Part shown: one piece after another, positions 51,130 through 59,844 of the stretch
Layout of the letters: each line of letters starts with the position of its first letter
Numbering within the stretch: the first letter of the stretch is position 1
Assembly: GCA_019635485.1 (NCBI GenBank)
Contig: JAHBZL010000007.1
Location: 1-64,000 of the forward strand
Reading direction: 5' to 3'
Source of the DNA: Piscinibacter sp.
GTDB taxonomy: Bacteria > Pseudomonadota > Gammaproteobacteria > Burkholderiales > Burkholderiaceae_C
DNA: 64,000 nt
Made by a program: the position numbers and the translations under genes
The notes under the pieces: generated by a model
What the model was told of the DNA's origin: nothing
What the model saw: only the letters and a program-made list of their open reading frames with translations
The model's database searches: none

Positions 51130-53856
51130 TCAGCCGGCCTTGACCTGGGTGGCCGGCGCCATCTCGCCGAGGATGTCGCCGAGCGCGCGGTTGTCCTCTT
51201 CCTCGATCTCGCGGCCGCCGGCGAAGCTGATGTTGTCCAGCCCGAGCTGGCGCAGCGCGACGCCCCAGTCCATGAAGTACTCGCGCTCCAGCGGCGCCCG
51301 CGTCTCGCCCAGCGCCGGGAGCGTGCCGCGCGGGGGCAGCGGCGGCGCCGGGAACACGCCACGCAGGCGCTGCTTGGGCGGTTCCGGCACCGCCGGGCGC
51401 TCCAGCATCGGCAGCTCGCCGAAACCGAGGTAGGTGACGTAGTCGTTGATCATCATCGCGGCGATGCCGGCCGCGCGGTCGGCCACCTCGTCCCAGCGCA
51501 CGTTGGCCGCAGCGACCTGGGTGCGGATGCGGTCGGCGATCTTCTCGATCAGCAGGTTGCGGTGCGCGCCGATCACCAGTTCGTCGGCCAGCGCGATCAC
51601 CAGCGGGGCGTCCATGCCCATCGCCGACAGCACCGGCGGCTCGCTGGCGAGGCCGCGCACGCGCTCGGTCCAGAGGTTCAGCACATGGGTCGCGAAATGG
51701 TCGGAGCGGTCGCGCTGGCGGCGCGGCACGGGCGGCGGCGCGACGGCCTGGGCGCTCGCCTCGGTGGAGGTGTCGGCCCAGGGATCGTCCCAGGGATCGG
51801 CCTCGGCACCCGCACCGCTGTCCTCGACCGCGACCGTCTCCTCGATCTTCAGCGAGGCGACGTTCAGGAACGCCCCGCGCACGTCGGCCTCGGCCAGCTT
51901 CATGCGCTCGAGCAGCTGCGCGAAGTTGCGGAACGCCCGGTCGTTGCAGACCTTGTACAGGCGCCGCCGCAGGTTCATCAGCTCGTTCTCCTTCTCCTTG
52001 CGCGAGTCGTCGTCGCCGGCCTGGTAGAAGCGGCGCAGCCGGCCGTCCAGCAGCACCGCCTGGTCGACCAGCCGCCCGGCGAGCTGGCGCGTCTTCAGCG
52101 TCGGCGACAGCACGCGTTCGAGGTTGTCGACCAGGAAGCTGACCCCGCCGTCGTTGAAGCTCATCGCCGAGTCCCAGGACAGCCCGGGGTCGCGGAAGTG
52201 TTTCTTCGCCTTCTCGCCCTCCAGCAGGCCGGCGCGGTTGGCCGCGATGCGTTCGCGTGCCTGGGCCGCGATGCCGACCTCGTGGCGCTCCCTGCCCTCG
52301 CCGGCGTACTCGAACACGCCGTCCAGCGGGAACTCCGGGTTGCGCAGGAAGAAGGTGTTGTTGAACGGCTGGCCGTTCCAGTCCTGCAGCCAGTCCTCCT
52401 GCTTGTAGAGCTGGTACATCGAGGCCTCCAGGCGCGTCTCGATGCGGTTGCGCAGCGCCTCGGGCGTGTCGCCCGGCTTGGACTGCAGCTCGATGTCGAA
52501 CTTGGTCAGCACGAAGAACAGCGCGCACGACAGCTTGGCGCGCGCCAGCGCCGTCTCGCCGTGCGTCTGCGCGACCCAGTGGCGCACCAGCGAGCTCAGG
52601 TCCTTGACCTCGGCGTTGGACGGCGGCATGCACAGCAGCATGCAGGTCAGCTCGCGCTCCTCGGTGTAGCGCTGGAACAGGTACGAGACCTTGCCGCGCC
52701 GCACCATGTTGCGCACGCACTCGGCGCGCTTGTCGGTCTCCGGCGGCAGGTCCAGCATCTGCTCGCGCGAGCGCGCGCCGGGAAAGTCGAGCAGGTCGGT
52801 GTGCTCGAAGAAGGCCCAGGGCCGGTCGGCCATCACGATGCGCAGCTCGGCGACCAGCGCGCACAGGGTCGCGCGCGGCACCTCGACCGGGCGGCCGCCG
52901 GCGGTGGCCGGGTTGCCCAGCGCGTCGACCGGCAGCACCTTCAGCAGGTCCTTCTGGTCTTCGGGCGTGCCGAGGTGGTCCTTCAGGATGTCGACGTCGA
53001 TGATGCTGCGCGCACGCGGGATCAGGCAGTCGATCGCGGCGCGTGCGTTGGCGGCGTGGCCGAGCTTGTCCAGCGAGGCCAGCATCACCGCGAAGATCTC
53101 GGTGATGTCCTTGCCCTTGGGCCCGCCCCACAGCAGCGAATACAGCTCAGTGCGCTGCGGCGTCGCGAGGCGGTGGCCGAAGCGGGTCAGCGCGTCCCAG
53201 TAGCCGGCGCGCGACAGCGATCCGATCGAGGTCGAGTAGTTCGCCTTGAAGTACTCGCCGATGTCGAACATCAGGATCTCGTCCAGGTGCGGCTGCGCCG
53301 GGCCGGCCGCGGCCTCCAGGCGCACCAGCACGCTGCGGATGTCCTCCTCGCTCTGCAGCCCGAGCTTGCGGTTGTGCTGGTCGAAGTCGGACAGGAAGCT
53401 GTTGCCCATGATCTTCACCAGATCGGTCTCGGTCAGCAGGCGCAGCTCGACCGGGAAGGCCGAATCGGTGGTGCCCTTGACGATCGTGAAGCGCGTGACG
53501 AGGCCGGTGGCCTCCTTGCCGCCCTCGGGGTTGATCTCCTGGATGAAGTTGCGCGGTTCGCCGGCGAAGTCGACGATCAGCGGCTTGTCCTTGCTCTTGC
53601 CCAGCACCGAGACCAGGTAGGACTTGCCGGCCTGGCTGGGGCCGAACACGCCGGCGCTGTTGCGCCGCCCGGACGAGCTGGCAAGCTTGCGGGCGAGGTT
53701 CTCCGCGCGCCGCGTCGCCTCCACCAGCGAGTGCTCCTCGTTGGCCACCGAGGTGGCGCTGCCGGCCAGGCGCGTGACCCAGCCGCGCGCCTTGCGGCTG
53801 GCCGACTCGAGCGCCTTGGCGCCATCGTGCAGGGCTTGTTGGATCGGGTCGATCAT
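51130..53856 (-). CDS. srfC: SrfC-family virulence-factor homologue, putative P-loop GTPase
   Basis: 908 residues. NSAGVFGPSQAGKSYLVSVL at about 65-85 is a Walker A/G1 motif, LLDFPGARSREQML near 353 fits G3 (DxPG), and FFVLTKFDIEL near 447 fits G4 (TKxD). Together these suggest a GTPase of the dynamin/septin-like type with a long helical insert and tail. The N-terminal segment (ALHDGAKALESASRKARGWV) is the usual SrfC start. In Salmonella the srfABC genes are known as SsrB-regulated and linked to virulence, though the biochemical role is unclear. Here it follows srfB in the same order. Confidence 0.85.
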   Translation of the reverse strand: MIDPIQQALHDGAKALESASRKARGWVTRLAGSATSVANEEHSLVEATRRAENLARKLASSSGRRNSAGVFGPSQAGKSYLVSVLGKSKDKPLIVDFAGEPRNFIQEINPEGGKEATGLVTRFTIVKGTTDSAFPVELRLLTETDLVKIMGNSFLSDFDQHNRKLGLQSEEDIRSVLVRLEAAAGPAQPHLDEILMFDIGEYFKANYSTSIGSLSRAGYWDALTRFGHRLATPQRTELYSLLWGGPKGKDITEIFAVMLASLDKLGHAANARAAIDCLIPRARSIIDVDILKDHLGTPEDQKDLLKVLPVDALGNPATAGGRPVEVPRATLCALVAELRIVMADRPWAFFEHTDLLDFPGARSREQMLDLPPETDKRAECVRNMVRRGKVSYLFQRYTEERELTCMLLCMPPSNAEVKDLSSLVRHWVAQTHGETALARAKLSCALFFVLTKFDIELQSKPGDTPEALRNRIETRLEASMYQLYKQEDWLQDWNGQPFNNTFFLRNPEFPLDGVFEYAGEGRERHEVGIAAQARERIAANRAGLLEGEKAKKHFRDPGLSWDSAMSFNDGGVSFLVDNLERVLSPTLKTRQLAGRLVDQAVLLDGRLRRFYQAGDDDSRKEKENELMNLRRRLYKVCNDRAFRNFAQLLERMKLAEADVRGAFLNVASLKIEETVAVEDSGAGAEADPWDDPWADTSTEASAQAVAPPPVPRRQRDRSDHFATHVLNLWTERVRGLASEPPVLSAMGMDAPLVIALADELVIGAHRNLLIEKIADRIRTQVAAANVRWDEVADRAAGIAAMMINDYVTYLGFGELPMLERPAVPEPPKQRLRGVFPAPPLPPRGTLPALGETRAPLEREYFMDWGVALRQLGLDNISFAGGREIEEEDNRALGDILGEMAPATQVKAG

Positions 53857-53927
53857 CGTCGTCTACCTCTCACCCGTTCAACGTGCCGAGGGGCACCGAG
53901 CAGGCATGAACCAGAAGTGCCAAGCGG

Positions 53928-54003
53928 ACACCGAGGATCCGGCTCCGCCGGTCCGCCGGTGTCGCCCCCTCGCAGGGGGCGCGCGCAGCGCGTAGGGGGT
54001 GGG
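53928..54003 (-). repeat. Structured intergenic repeat, copy 5
   Basis: Outer arms ACACCG (53928-53933) and CGGTGT (53957-53962) are the same as in copy 3, with an inner CCGGC-TCC-GCCGG hairpin. The second part shows CCCCCTCGCAGGGGG and GCGCGCGCAGCGCG. It lies between the srfB stop and the srfC start. Confidence 0.8.
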
Positions 54004-54008
54004 CCATG

Positions 54009-57000
54009 TCAGCTGCCGAGCAGGATGCCGGTGTCCAGCCAGTAGCCCTGCTGGTGGCTGATCGTCTGCAGCCGCAGGCGCATGCGCGCCGGCGGCACGG
54101 TGCGGCCCTCGCGGTCCTTGATGCCCTTGATCTCGAGGTTGGGGTTGTCCATGTATTCCTCGCCGGTGTGCCGGTTGGTCACCTTCTTGCCGGCCCGCTT
54201 GAGCGTGATGCGCAGCGGCGTCAGCGGGTTCAGGCTGCGCGCGTCGTCCGGCGTCGCGTAGTCGATGTGGTACAGGCGCGAGCCCGGCCACCAGTCCACC
54301 GGCAGCTGGCGGAAGCCCAGCGGCATCGGGCCGCGGAACTCGAAGGCGCGCTCCTCGGGCAGCTCGTAGTCGTAGTTGTCGAGGTCGAGGTCGTCGTAGA
54401 ACTCGTCGTCCTTCAGCAGCCGGTTGCTCTGGTCGAGCTTGCCGAAGTAGCGCGCGGTCGATCGCGGGCGCAACTCGTTGCTGCGGAAGTTGAAGTTCTG
54501 CAGCTGACCGTTGCCGAGCAGGCAGATCATCGCGCCGACCGCCGCGGTCGTCTTCGGGTCGCCGACGGTCGCGCGGAAGTCGCGGAACGGGTACCACTGG
54601 CCGACGCGGAACTGGTGCAGCGGCAGCACGCGGTGCGACGGCAGCGCCGCGCTCTCCTCGAGGATCGCGCGCACCGCCGGCAGCCGCGAGGTGCGGCCGG
54701 ACAGGATCATCATGTCGCAGCGGTAGCGGTAGACGATCTCGCCCAGCGCCTGCAGCATCTCGAGGAACACGCTGCGGATCGTGCGGTCGATGTCCGGCAG
54801 CGAGATCTCGAACTCCATGTCCTGCAGCTTGAAGTCCTTCGCGCCGAGCTTGGCCAGCTCGTTGTTGAAATAGCCCAGCAGCTCCGCGGTCGGCAGGCTG
54901 TCCGCGGTGAAGAAATCGCTGAACTTGCGCAGCGTCACCGGCGAGGGCTGCAGCGGGTCGTAGCTCTCGTACTCGGACAGCAGGCCGAGCGCGATCGGCG
55001 AGGCGATCTGCGCCGCGAACTGCTGGCGCCGCACCAGCTCGACGGCCTTCATGTCGCCGCGGTCGCCGCCGAGCAGCTGGTTCAGCGCGTAGTCGGCCCG
55101 CTCGCCCATGCCCATCTCGCGCAGCTTGCGACGGATCGGGTCGACCACATGCTCGCGCACGACACGCAGCAGCGCGTCGTCGCCGGCCAGGTTGAAGCCC
55201 TCGCGGAACTCCTGCAGCGGCGTCAGCGTGACGTTCGCGCCGGGCCGGCCGTCCACCGACACCGAGGTGACGACGAGGTCGGTCGTGCCGCCGCCGAGGT
55301 CGACGGTGGCGAGCCGGAACCCGTCGCCGGCGGCCGGGTCCTGCAGGTTGTCCGGATGGCGCACGCTCCTGAAGAACGCACGCGCGTCGCCCGAGTAGTT
55401 CAGCGCCACCTGCGTGTACAGGTACACCGCCTGCGTCGCGGTGGCCTCGTCCCACTGCAGGATCACCTCCGGCCCGGCGTCGTCGCGCTCGCGGATGCGC
55501 CCTTCCATCGTGTAGTGCATGCGCGCGCTGCCGTCGTCCATGTGCTGCAGCTGCGCCAGGCCGAGCGAGAGGTAGGCCATGTCGCAGGCCGCTTCCGCCT
55601 GCTGCTTCAGGATGTGGCGCTCCGCGAGCGGCATCGCGGTGGGCATCGTCATGATGATGCGGCGCAGCCGCCGCGGCAGGTTCGCGTTGGCCGGGCGGCG
55701 CAGCCGGTGCATCGGCGAGTTCATCATCGAGATCGCCTGCACGAAGATCTCGGCCAGCGCGAAGGCCGTCAGGTTGCGCCGCGAGTACAGCGCGCGGATG
55801 GCCGGGAAGCCCTTGTCCGGGAACTGGTCGAGGATGTGCGGGTCGAGCCGGTGCAGCGGCTCGCCGAGGTCGTTGACGAGCGTCGTGAACGCGACGCCGG
55901 TGGCGTAGTCCGAGTGGCCCGACTCGGTGCCGGCGATGTTGAAGCGCCACGAATCGCGCCGCGCGTCCTCGTCCCACAGGTAGCGCTTCGGGCTCGACAG
56001 GCCCGACGAGCCTTCGGTGCCGGAACGCCGCGCCGCCAGCCGCGCCGCCTCGACGCCGACGCGCACGACGGTCGGCCAGCCGAAGGCTTCCGAGCGGCCG
56101 CTGCGGATCGACAGGTGGTCGCGTCCGAACTGCGCGCGCGCGAACTCGAAGCGGCTCGGGAACGGGTCGGAGTAGACCTGCTCGGCGCGGCTCAGGTCGC
56201 GCAGCTGCAGCTTGACGGACTTGGTGATGTCCACGCCGAGCGCCTCGGGGTCGGATTCGATCAGCAGGCCGCAGCTGCGCGAGTTGCCGAGGTCGAGCAC
56301 CAGGTCCACGTCGATCGGCGGCGTGCGCGGCTCGGTGATGCGGTCGACCAGCTGGAACGAGGGCAGGATGTCCAGGCTGTGCAGCAGGTCGACGAACGCG
56401 CGGTAGCGCGCGACGTGCTCGTTGCTGCCCTGCATCTGGTCGTGCACCTCGTCGTCGCTCAGCGGGCGGAACGAGAACTGGCGGCGCCGGCGCTCCTCGC
56501 GCTCGAGCATCTCCTTGAAGGTCTCGAGGCACCAGTCCTTGACCCAGCTCTCGGAGAAGAACCAGTCCACCGGGTCCTGCGGGCCGGGCAGCGCGAACTT
56601 GTGGCCGTTGCGCGCATCGCTCGGCGAGGGCGCGAGGTAGGCCTCGCTCTCGATGAACTCGAGCAGCGTCGTGTCGCAGGCGATCACGAGGCGGTAGCGG
56701 TGGCCGTCCGCGTCCGGCTCGTCGAGCTTGGCGAGATAGGCCCGCGCCCAGTTGGTCGGCCCGCGGTAGAAGCCCTGCGCCTCGCGGCGCAGCAGCGGCA
56801 GCGGCATCCAGACGCGGTTGAACATCTGCTCGATCGCCTTCAGGTCGACCGAGTAGGACTCGACGCCGCGCGGCTCCTCGTCGCCGCGGCGCACGCAGGG
56901 CGGGATCTTCTCGTTGTTCAGCGTGGTGCGCGGGTCGAACCAGCCCCACTCCTTGGGCACGTCCGTGGTCTTGTCGATCGAGAAGCCGAAGTCGAGAAAC

Positions 57001-57065
57001 TGCACCCCGGTGCCCGGGATCAGCGGCACGACCTCGGGGAAGTGCATCAGTTCGTTCAGAGCCAT
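54009..57065 (-). CDS. srfB: SrfB-family virulence-factor homologue with actin/Hsp70-type ATPase motifs
   Basis: 1018 residues, the usual SrfB length. Three motifs of the ASKHA (actin/Hsp70/sugar kinase) fold are readable: phosphate-1 VLDLGNSRSCGLLIE near 256, phosphate-2 TVDLGGGTTDLVVTSV near 585 and adenosine MMILSGRTSRLPAVR near 783. The start region MHFPEVVPLIPGTGVQFLDF and DVPKEWGWFDPRT are typical for the family. It probably cycles with ATP and moves or remodels partner proteins. It lies between the srfA-like and srfC genes, the same order as in enterobacteria. No signal peptide, so cytoplasmic. Confidence 0.88.
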   Translation of the reverse strand: MALNELMHFPEVVPLIPGTGVQFLDFGFSIDKTTDVPKEWGWFDPRTTLNNEKIPPCVRRGDEEPRGVESYSVDLKAIEQMFNRVWMPLPLLRREAQGFYRGPTNWARAYLAKLDEPDADGHRYRLVIACDTTLLEFIESEAYLAPSPSDARNGHKFALPGPQDPVDWFFSESWVKDWCLETFKEMLEREERRRRQFSFRPLSDDEVHDQMQGSNEHVARYRAFVDLLHSLDILPSFQLVDRITEPRTPPIDVDLVLDLGNSRSCGLLIESDPEALGVDITKSVKLQLRDLSRAEQVYSDPFPSRFEFARAQFGRDHLSIRSGRSEAFGWPTVVRVGVEAARLAARRSGTEGSSGLSSPKRYLWDEDARRDSWRFNIAGTESGHSDYATGVAFTTLVNDLGEPLHRLDPHILDQFPDKGFPAIRALYSRRNLTAFALAEIFVQAISMMNSPMHRLRRPANANLPRRLRRIIMTMPTAMPLAERHILKQQAEAACDMAYLSLGLAQLQHMDDGSARMHYTMEGRIRERDDAGPEVILQWDEATATQAVYLYTQVALNYSGDARAFFRSVRHPDNLQDPAAGDGFRLATVDLGGGTTDLVVTSVSVDGRPGANVTLTPLQEFREGFNLAGDDALLRVVREHVVDPIRRKLREMGMGERADYALNQLLGGDRGDMKAVELVRRQQFAAQIASPIALGLLSEYESYDPLQPSPVTLRKFSDFFTADSLPTAELLGYFNNELAKLGAKDFKLQDMEFEISLPDIDRTIRSVFLEMLQALGEIVYRYRCDMMILSGRTSRLPAVRAILEESAALPSHRVLPLHQFRVGQWYPFRDFRATVGDPKTTAAVGAMICLLGNGQLQNFNFRSNELRPRSTARYFGKLDQSNRLLKDDEFYDDLDLDNYDYELPEERAFEFRGPMPLGFRQLPVDWWPGSRLYHIDYATPDDARSLNPLTPLRITLKRAGKKVTNRHTGEEYMDNPNLEIKGIKDREGRTVPPARMRLRLQTISHQQGYWLDTGILLGS

Positions 57066-57124
57066 GGTGATCGTTCTGCGCTTGAAGGGTGGGACGTTCG
57101 TCGTGCCGTTTCGTCAGGGAGCAG

Positions 57125-58240
57125 TCATTGCAGCCGCCGCAAAGGCGCCTCCCAGCGCACGCCGTCGTTGTTGATGCCGTAGCACATTGTCCTGCCGTCC
57201 TTCTCGACCAGGCATTCGTGCTTGCTGCCGTTCAGCCCCAGGCCGGGCTGGCCGGCGACATTGCAGTCCATCCGCTCGAAGTAGAGCTTCTTGCCGTCGG
57301 TGCGCGCCTTCAGGCCGCCGCGGCAGTCGTCGACGCGCTTGCCGTGGCGCAGCCGCTCCACAGCATGGTTCGTGCCGGTGCCGTCCTTGCCGAAGCGCAG
57401 CACCAGCCGGTCGCTGCCGACCACGTTGTCGGGGCGGCCCTGGTAGGCGCGCAGGCGCTCCTCGCCGAGCTGCCACTGGCCCTCCAGGAACGAGAGATCG
57501 CCGCGCTCCAGCGCGCCGGGCGGGATCTCGAGCGGCTTCTCCGCCTTGCGTCCTTCGGTGCCGAGCCCGGCGACGACCGGCGGCGTCGTGCAGGCGCGCG
57601 GCAGCAGCCAGGCGAGCAGCGCCAGCAGCAGCAGCGCGAGCAGCAGCCACAGCAGCCACCACCACCAGGGGCGCCCGCGCTTCGTCTCGACGACCGGGGG
57701 GACGACCGCTGGCGGGTCGACCGGCACGGCCGGCGCCGGCGCGGCCAGCTGCGGCGCCTGCGCTGCCGGGTCCACGCTCTTGCCGTTCTGGTTCTCGAAG
57801 CCCCAGAACGCGATCACCGGCTGGTCGCCGACGAAGTAGAGGAAGTCGCCCTGCGCCGGCACCTTCATCGCCTGCTCGAGCAGGCTGGCGAACGCAGCCG
57901 CGCCGCCCGGCTGGCTGCCGCCCTGGGCGCGCAGCTCCTGCACGTAGCCGAGCAGGCCGGAGCGGATCACCTCGAGGTCGAGCGCCCGCTGCGCCTGCTC
58001 GTCGGGGCTCATCTGGTGCCAGCCGCGTGCGCTGCCCGGCACCTCGGCCGTCCAGCGCAGCTCGCCGAGATCGGGGTCGTAGGTCGGCTTGGCGAAGTAG
58101 TTCGCGAAGCGCGCGCCACGCTTGCTCGCGAGCATCGCGCGCAGCTGCACGTGGCTCTGGTAGGCCGGCTTGCCGAACGCGCCGAACGAGCGGTAGCGGT
58201 CGATCTTGTCGTGCGCGAGCAGCGCGCCCGTGGCGCTCAT
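57125..58240 (-). CDS. SrfA-like membrane protein 1
   Basis: 371 residues. The SrfA-like domain (about 1-145) reads DKIDRYRSFGAFGKPAYQSH, ANYFAKPTYDPDLGELRWTA and GDFLYFVGDQPVIAFWGFEN. A Pro linker (150-185) and a helix rich in Trp and Leu (WWWWLLWLLLALLLLALLAW) follow. The C-terminal periplasmic domain (about 240-371) contains LSFLEGQWQLGEERLRAYQG and paired Cys (MDCNVAGQPG, HECLVEKDGRTMCYG). Paralogue of the next gene upstream. The enterobacterial SrfA has the same N-terminal pattern. Confidence 0.8.
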   Translation of the reverse strand: MSATGALLAHDKIDRYRSFGAFGKPAYQSHVQLRAMLASKRGARFANYFAKPTYDPDLGELRWTAEVPGSARGWHQMSPDEQAQRALDLEVIRSGLLGYVQELRAQGGSQPGGAAAFASLLEQAMKVPAQGDFLYFVGDQPVIAFWGFENQNGKSVDPAAQAPQLAAPAPAVPVDPPAVVPPVVETKRGRPWWWWLLWLLLALLLLALLAWLLPRACTTPPVVAGLGTEGRKAEKPLEIPPGALERGDLSFLEGQWQLGEERLRAYQGRPDNVVGSDRLVLRFGKDGTGTNHAVERLRHGKRVDDCRGGLKARTDGKKLYFERMDCNVAGQPGLGLNGSKHECLVEKDGRTMCYGINNDGVRWEAPLRRLQ

Positions 58241-58400
58241 GACCACCCCTCGACGGACGGGTACGTCGGACGATCCCCCGAGGGGATGGCGGGCCGGCTC
58301 GGGAGCGGCCCGGCGCTCGGCCCGCGGAGGCGGGTCGACACGTCGTGACCCTTGCCGGCGCCGGGCACGGCGCGCGTCGGACGGTGGCCGGGCGCTGCAC

Positions 58401-59837
58401 TCACTGCCGCTGCATCCCCATGTAGTAGCGGCTGCCGTCGGCATTCACGCCGTAGCACTGCGTCTGCCCGCCGCGCTCCTTCTGGCACTCGATCTTCGGC
58501 GCGCCGTACGACGTGCCGTTGTTGCACGGGATCGACTGGTTGCCCTGGATGCCGAGCTTGCCGCCGTTCATCTGGCCGCGCACCGTGCCGCTGCAGACCG
58601 TGCCGTCGGGGCGGCGCAGCGTCACCTCGCCGTTGCCGTCCTTGCCGAACTTGAAGCCCAGATCCAGCGGCTGCTGCGTCTGCTTGTCGACCAGGCCCTC
58701 GCCGGCCTTCCAGTTGCCTTCCAGGAAGTCCATCTTCTTCGCGGCGTTCGGATCCTCGGGCATCTGCATGGCCTTGGGGTCCTTCGGCGGCGCCGGCGGG
58801 TCGGTACGGCCTTTCGGGTCCTTCGGGTCCTTGGGCGGCGGCGGCTCGGTCTTCGGGTCGGGCGGCGGCGGCGGCTCGGTCTTCGGGTCCTTCGGCGGCT
58901 CGTCCTTCGCGTCCGGCGGAATCGGCGGCTCGGTCTTCGGGTCGGCCGGGGGCGTGCCGGGCGGCAGCTCCAGCCCGGGCTGCGACGCCGCCGGCAGCGC
59001 CGGGTCCGCCCCCGGCGGCATGCCCCCTTCGGACCCCGGTGCCCCGGGGCCTCCCGGCCCGCCGGGCAGCGGCACGCCGCCCGGCCCCTCGGGCCGGCGC
59101 TCCAGCGGCGCCTCGGAAGCAGCGCCGTCCGGCGGCGTCAGGCCGGGGATCGCCAGCTTCGGGTCCAGCCCCGGCACGCAGCCGCGCAGCAGCCAGGCCA
59201 GCAGCGCCAGCAGCAGCAGCGCGAGCAGCAGCCACAGCAGCCACCACCACCAGGGGCGCTTGCGCGCGGGCTCGACGGGCACCGGCATCACCGCGGGCTC
59301 GACCAGCGGCGCCGGCGCGGTGGCCAGGCGCGGCGCCTGCACGGACGGATCGACGCTCTTGCCGTCCGGGTCGGTGAAGCCCCAGAACGCGATCACCGGC
59401 TGCTCGCCGACGAAGTAGAGGAACTCGCCGTTGCTGGGCACCTTCATCGCCTGCTCGAGCAGGCTCGCGAACGCAGCCGCCCCGCCCGGCTGGCTGCTGC
59501 CCTGCGTCTGGGCCTGCTGGCGCAGCTCCTGCACGAAACCCTGCAGCTGCTGGTGGATGCCGTCGAGCGCCGCGACCCCCTTCTCGAACTCCTCGCCCGA
59601 GAGCTGCTGCAGGCTGCGCACCGGGCCGCCGACCTCGGCCGTCCAGCGCAGCTCGCCGGCGTCCGGGTCGTAGGTCGGCTTGGCGAAGTAGTTGGCCAGC
59701 GTGTCGCCGCGCTTGGCGCGCAGCATGGCGCGCATCTGCACGTAGCTCTGGTAGGCCGGCTTGCCGAACGCGCCGAACGAACGGTAGCGGTCGATCTTGT
59801 CGCGCGCGAGCTGCGCGCCGGTGGTCGGTGTGTTCAT
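58401..59837 (-). CDS. SrfA-like membrane protein 2 with long proline linker
   Basis: 478 residues. The N-terminal domain is close to that of protein 1 (DKIDRYRSFGAFGKPAYQSY; GEFLYFVGEQPVIAFWGF), followed by an almost identical helix (WWWWLLWLLLALLLLALLAW). A Pro/Gly linker of about 150 residues follows the helix and contains repeated DPKTEPPPP units. The C-terminal domain (about 375-478; MDFLEGNWKAGEG; CYGVNADGSRYYMGMQ) matches protein 1 at its ends. The long linker could span the periplasm. It starts seven bases after the VWA 2 stop. Confidence 0.8.
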   Translation of the reverse strand: MNTPTTGAQLARDKIDRYRSFGAFGKPAYQSYVQMRAMLRAKRGDTLANYFAKPTYDPDAGELRWTAEVGGPVRSLQQLSGEEFEKGVAALDGIHQQLQGFVQELRQQAQTQGSSQPGGAAAFASLLEQAMKVPSNGEFLYFVGEQPVIAFWGFTDPDGKSVDPSVQAPRLATAPAPLVEPAVMPVPVEPARKRPWWWWLLWLLLALLLLALLAWLLRGCVPGLDPKLAIPGLTPPDGAASEAPLERRPEGPGGVPLPGGPGGPGAPGSEGGMPPGADPALPAASQPGLELPPGTPPADPKTEPPIPPDAKDEPPKDPKTEPPPPPDPKTEPPPPKDPKDPKGRTDPPAPPKDPKAMQMPEDPNAAKKMDFLEGNWKAGEGLVDKQTQQPLDLGFKFGKDGNGEVTLRRPDGTVCSGTVRGQMNGGKLGIQGNQSIPCNNGTSYGAPKIECQKERGGQTQCYGVNADGSRYYMGMQRQ

Positions 59838-59844
59838 GTGGGAA

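Noticed and set aside
47987-53856. Type VI secretion system because of the PpkA-like VWA gene
   Set aside because: No TssB/C, Hcp, VgrG, ClpV, TssJ/K/L/M or PAAR gene is present and the kinase domain is missing.
57597-57670. CRISPR-like or tandem array because of the repeated cagcagcagc pattern, also at 59190-59260
   Set aside because: The pattern is Leu-coding DNA of a membrane helix; there are no regular spacers.
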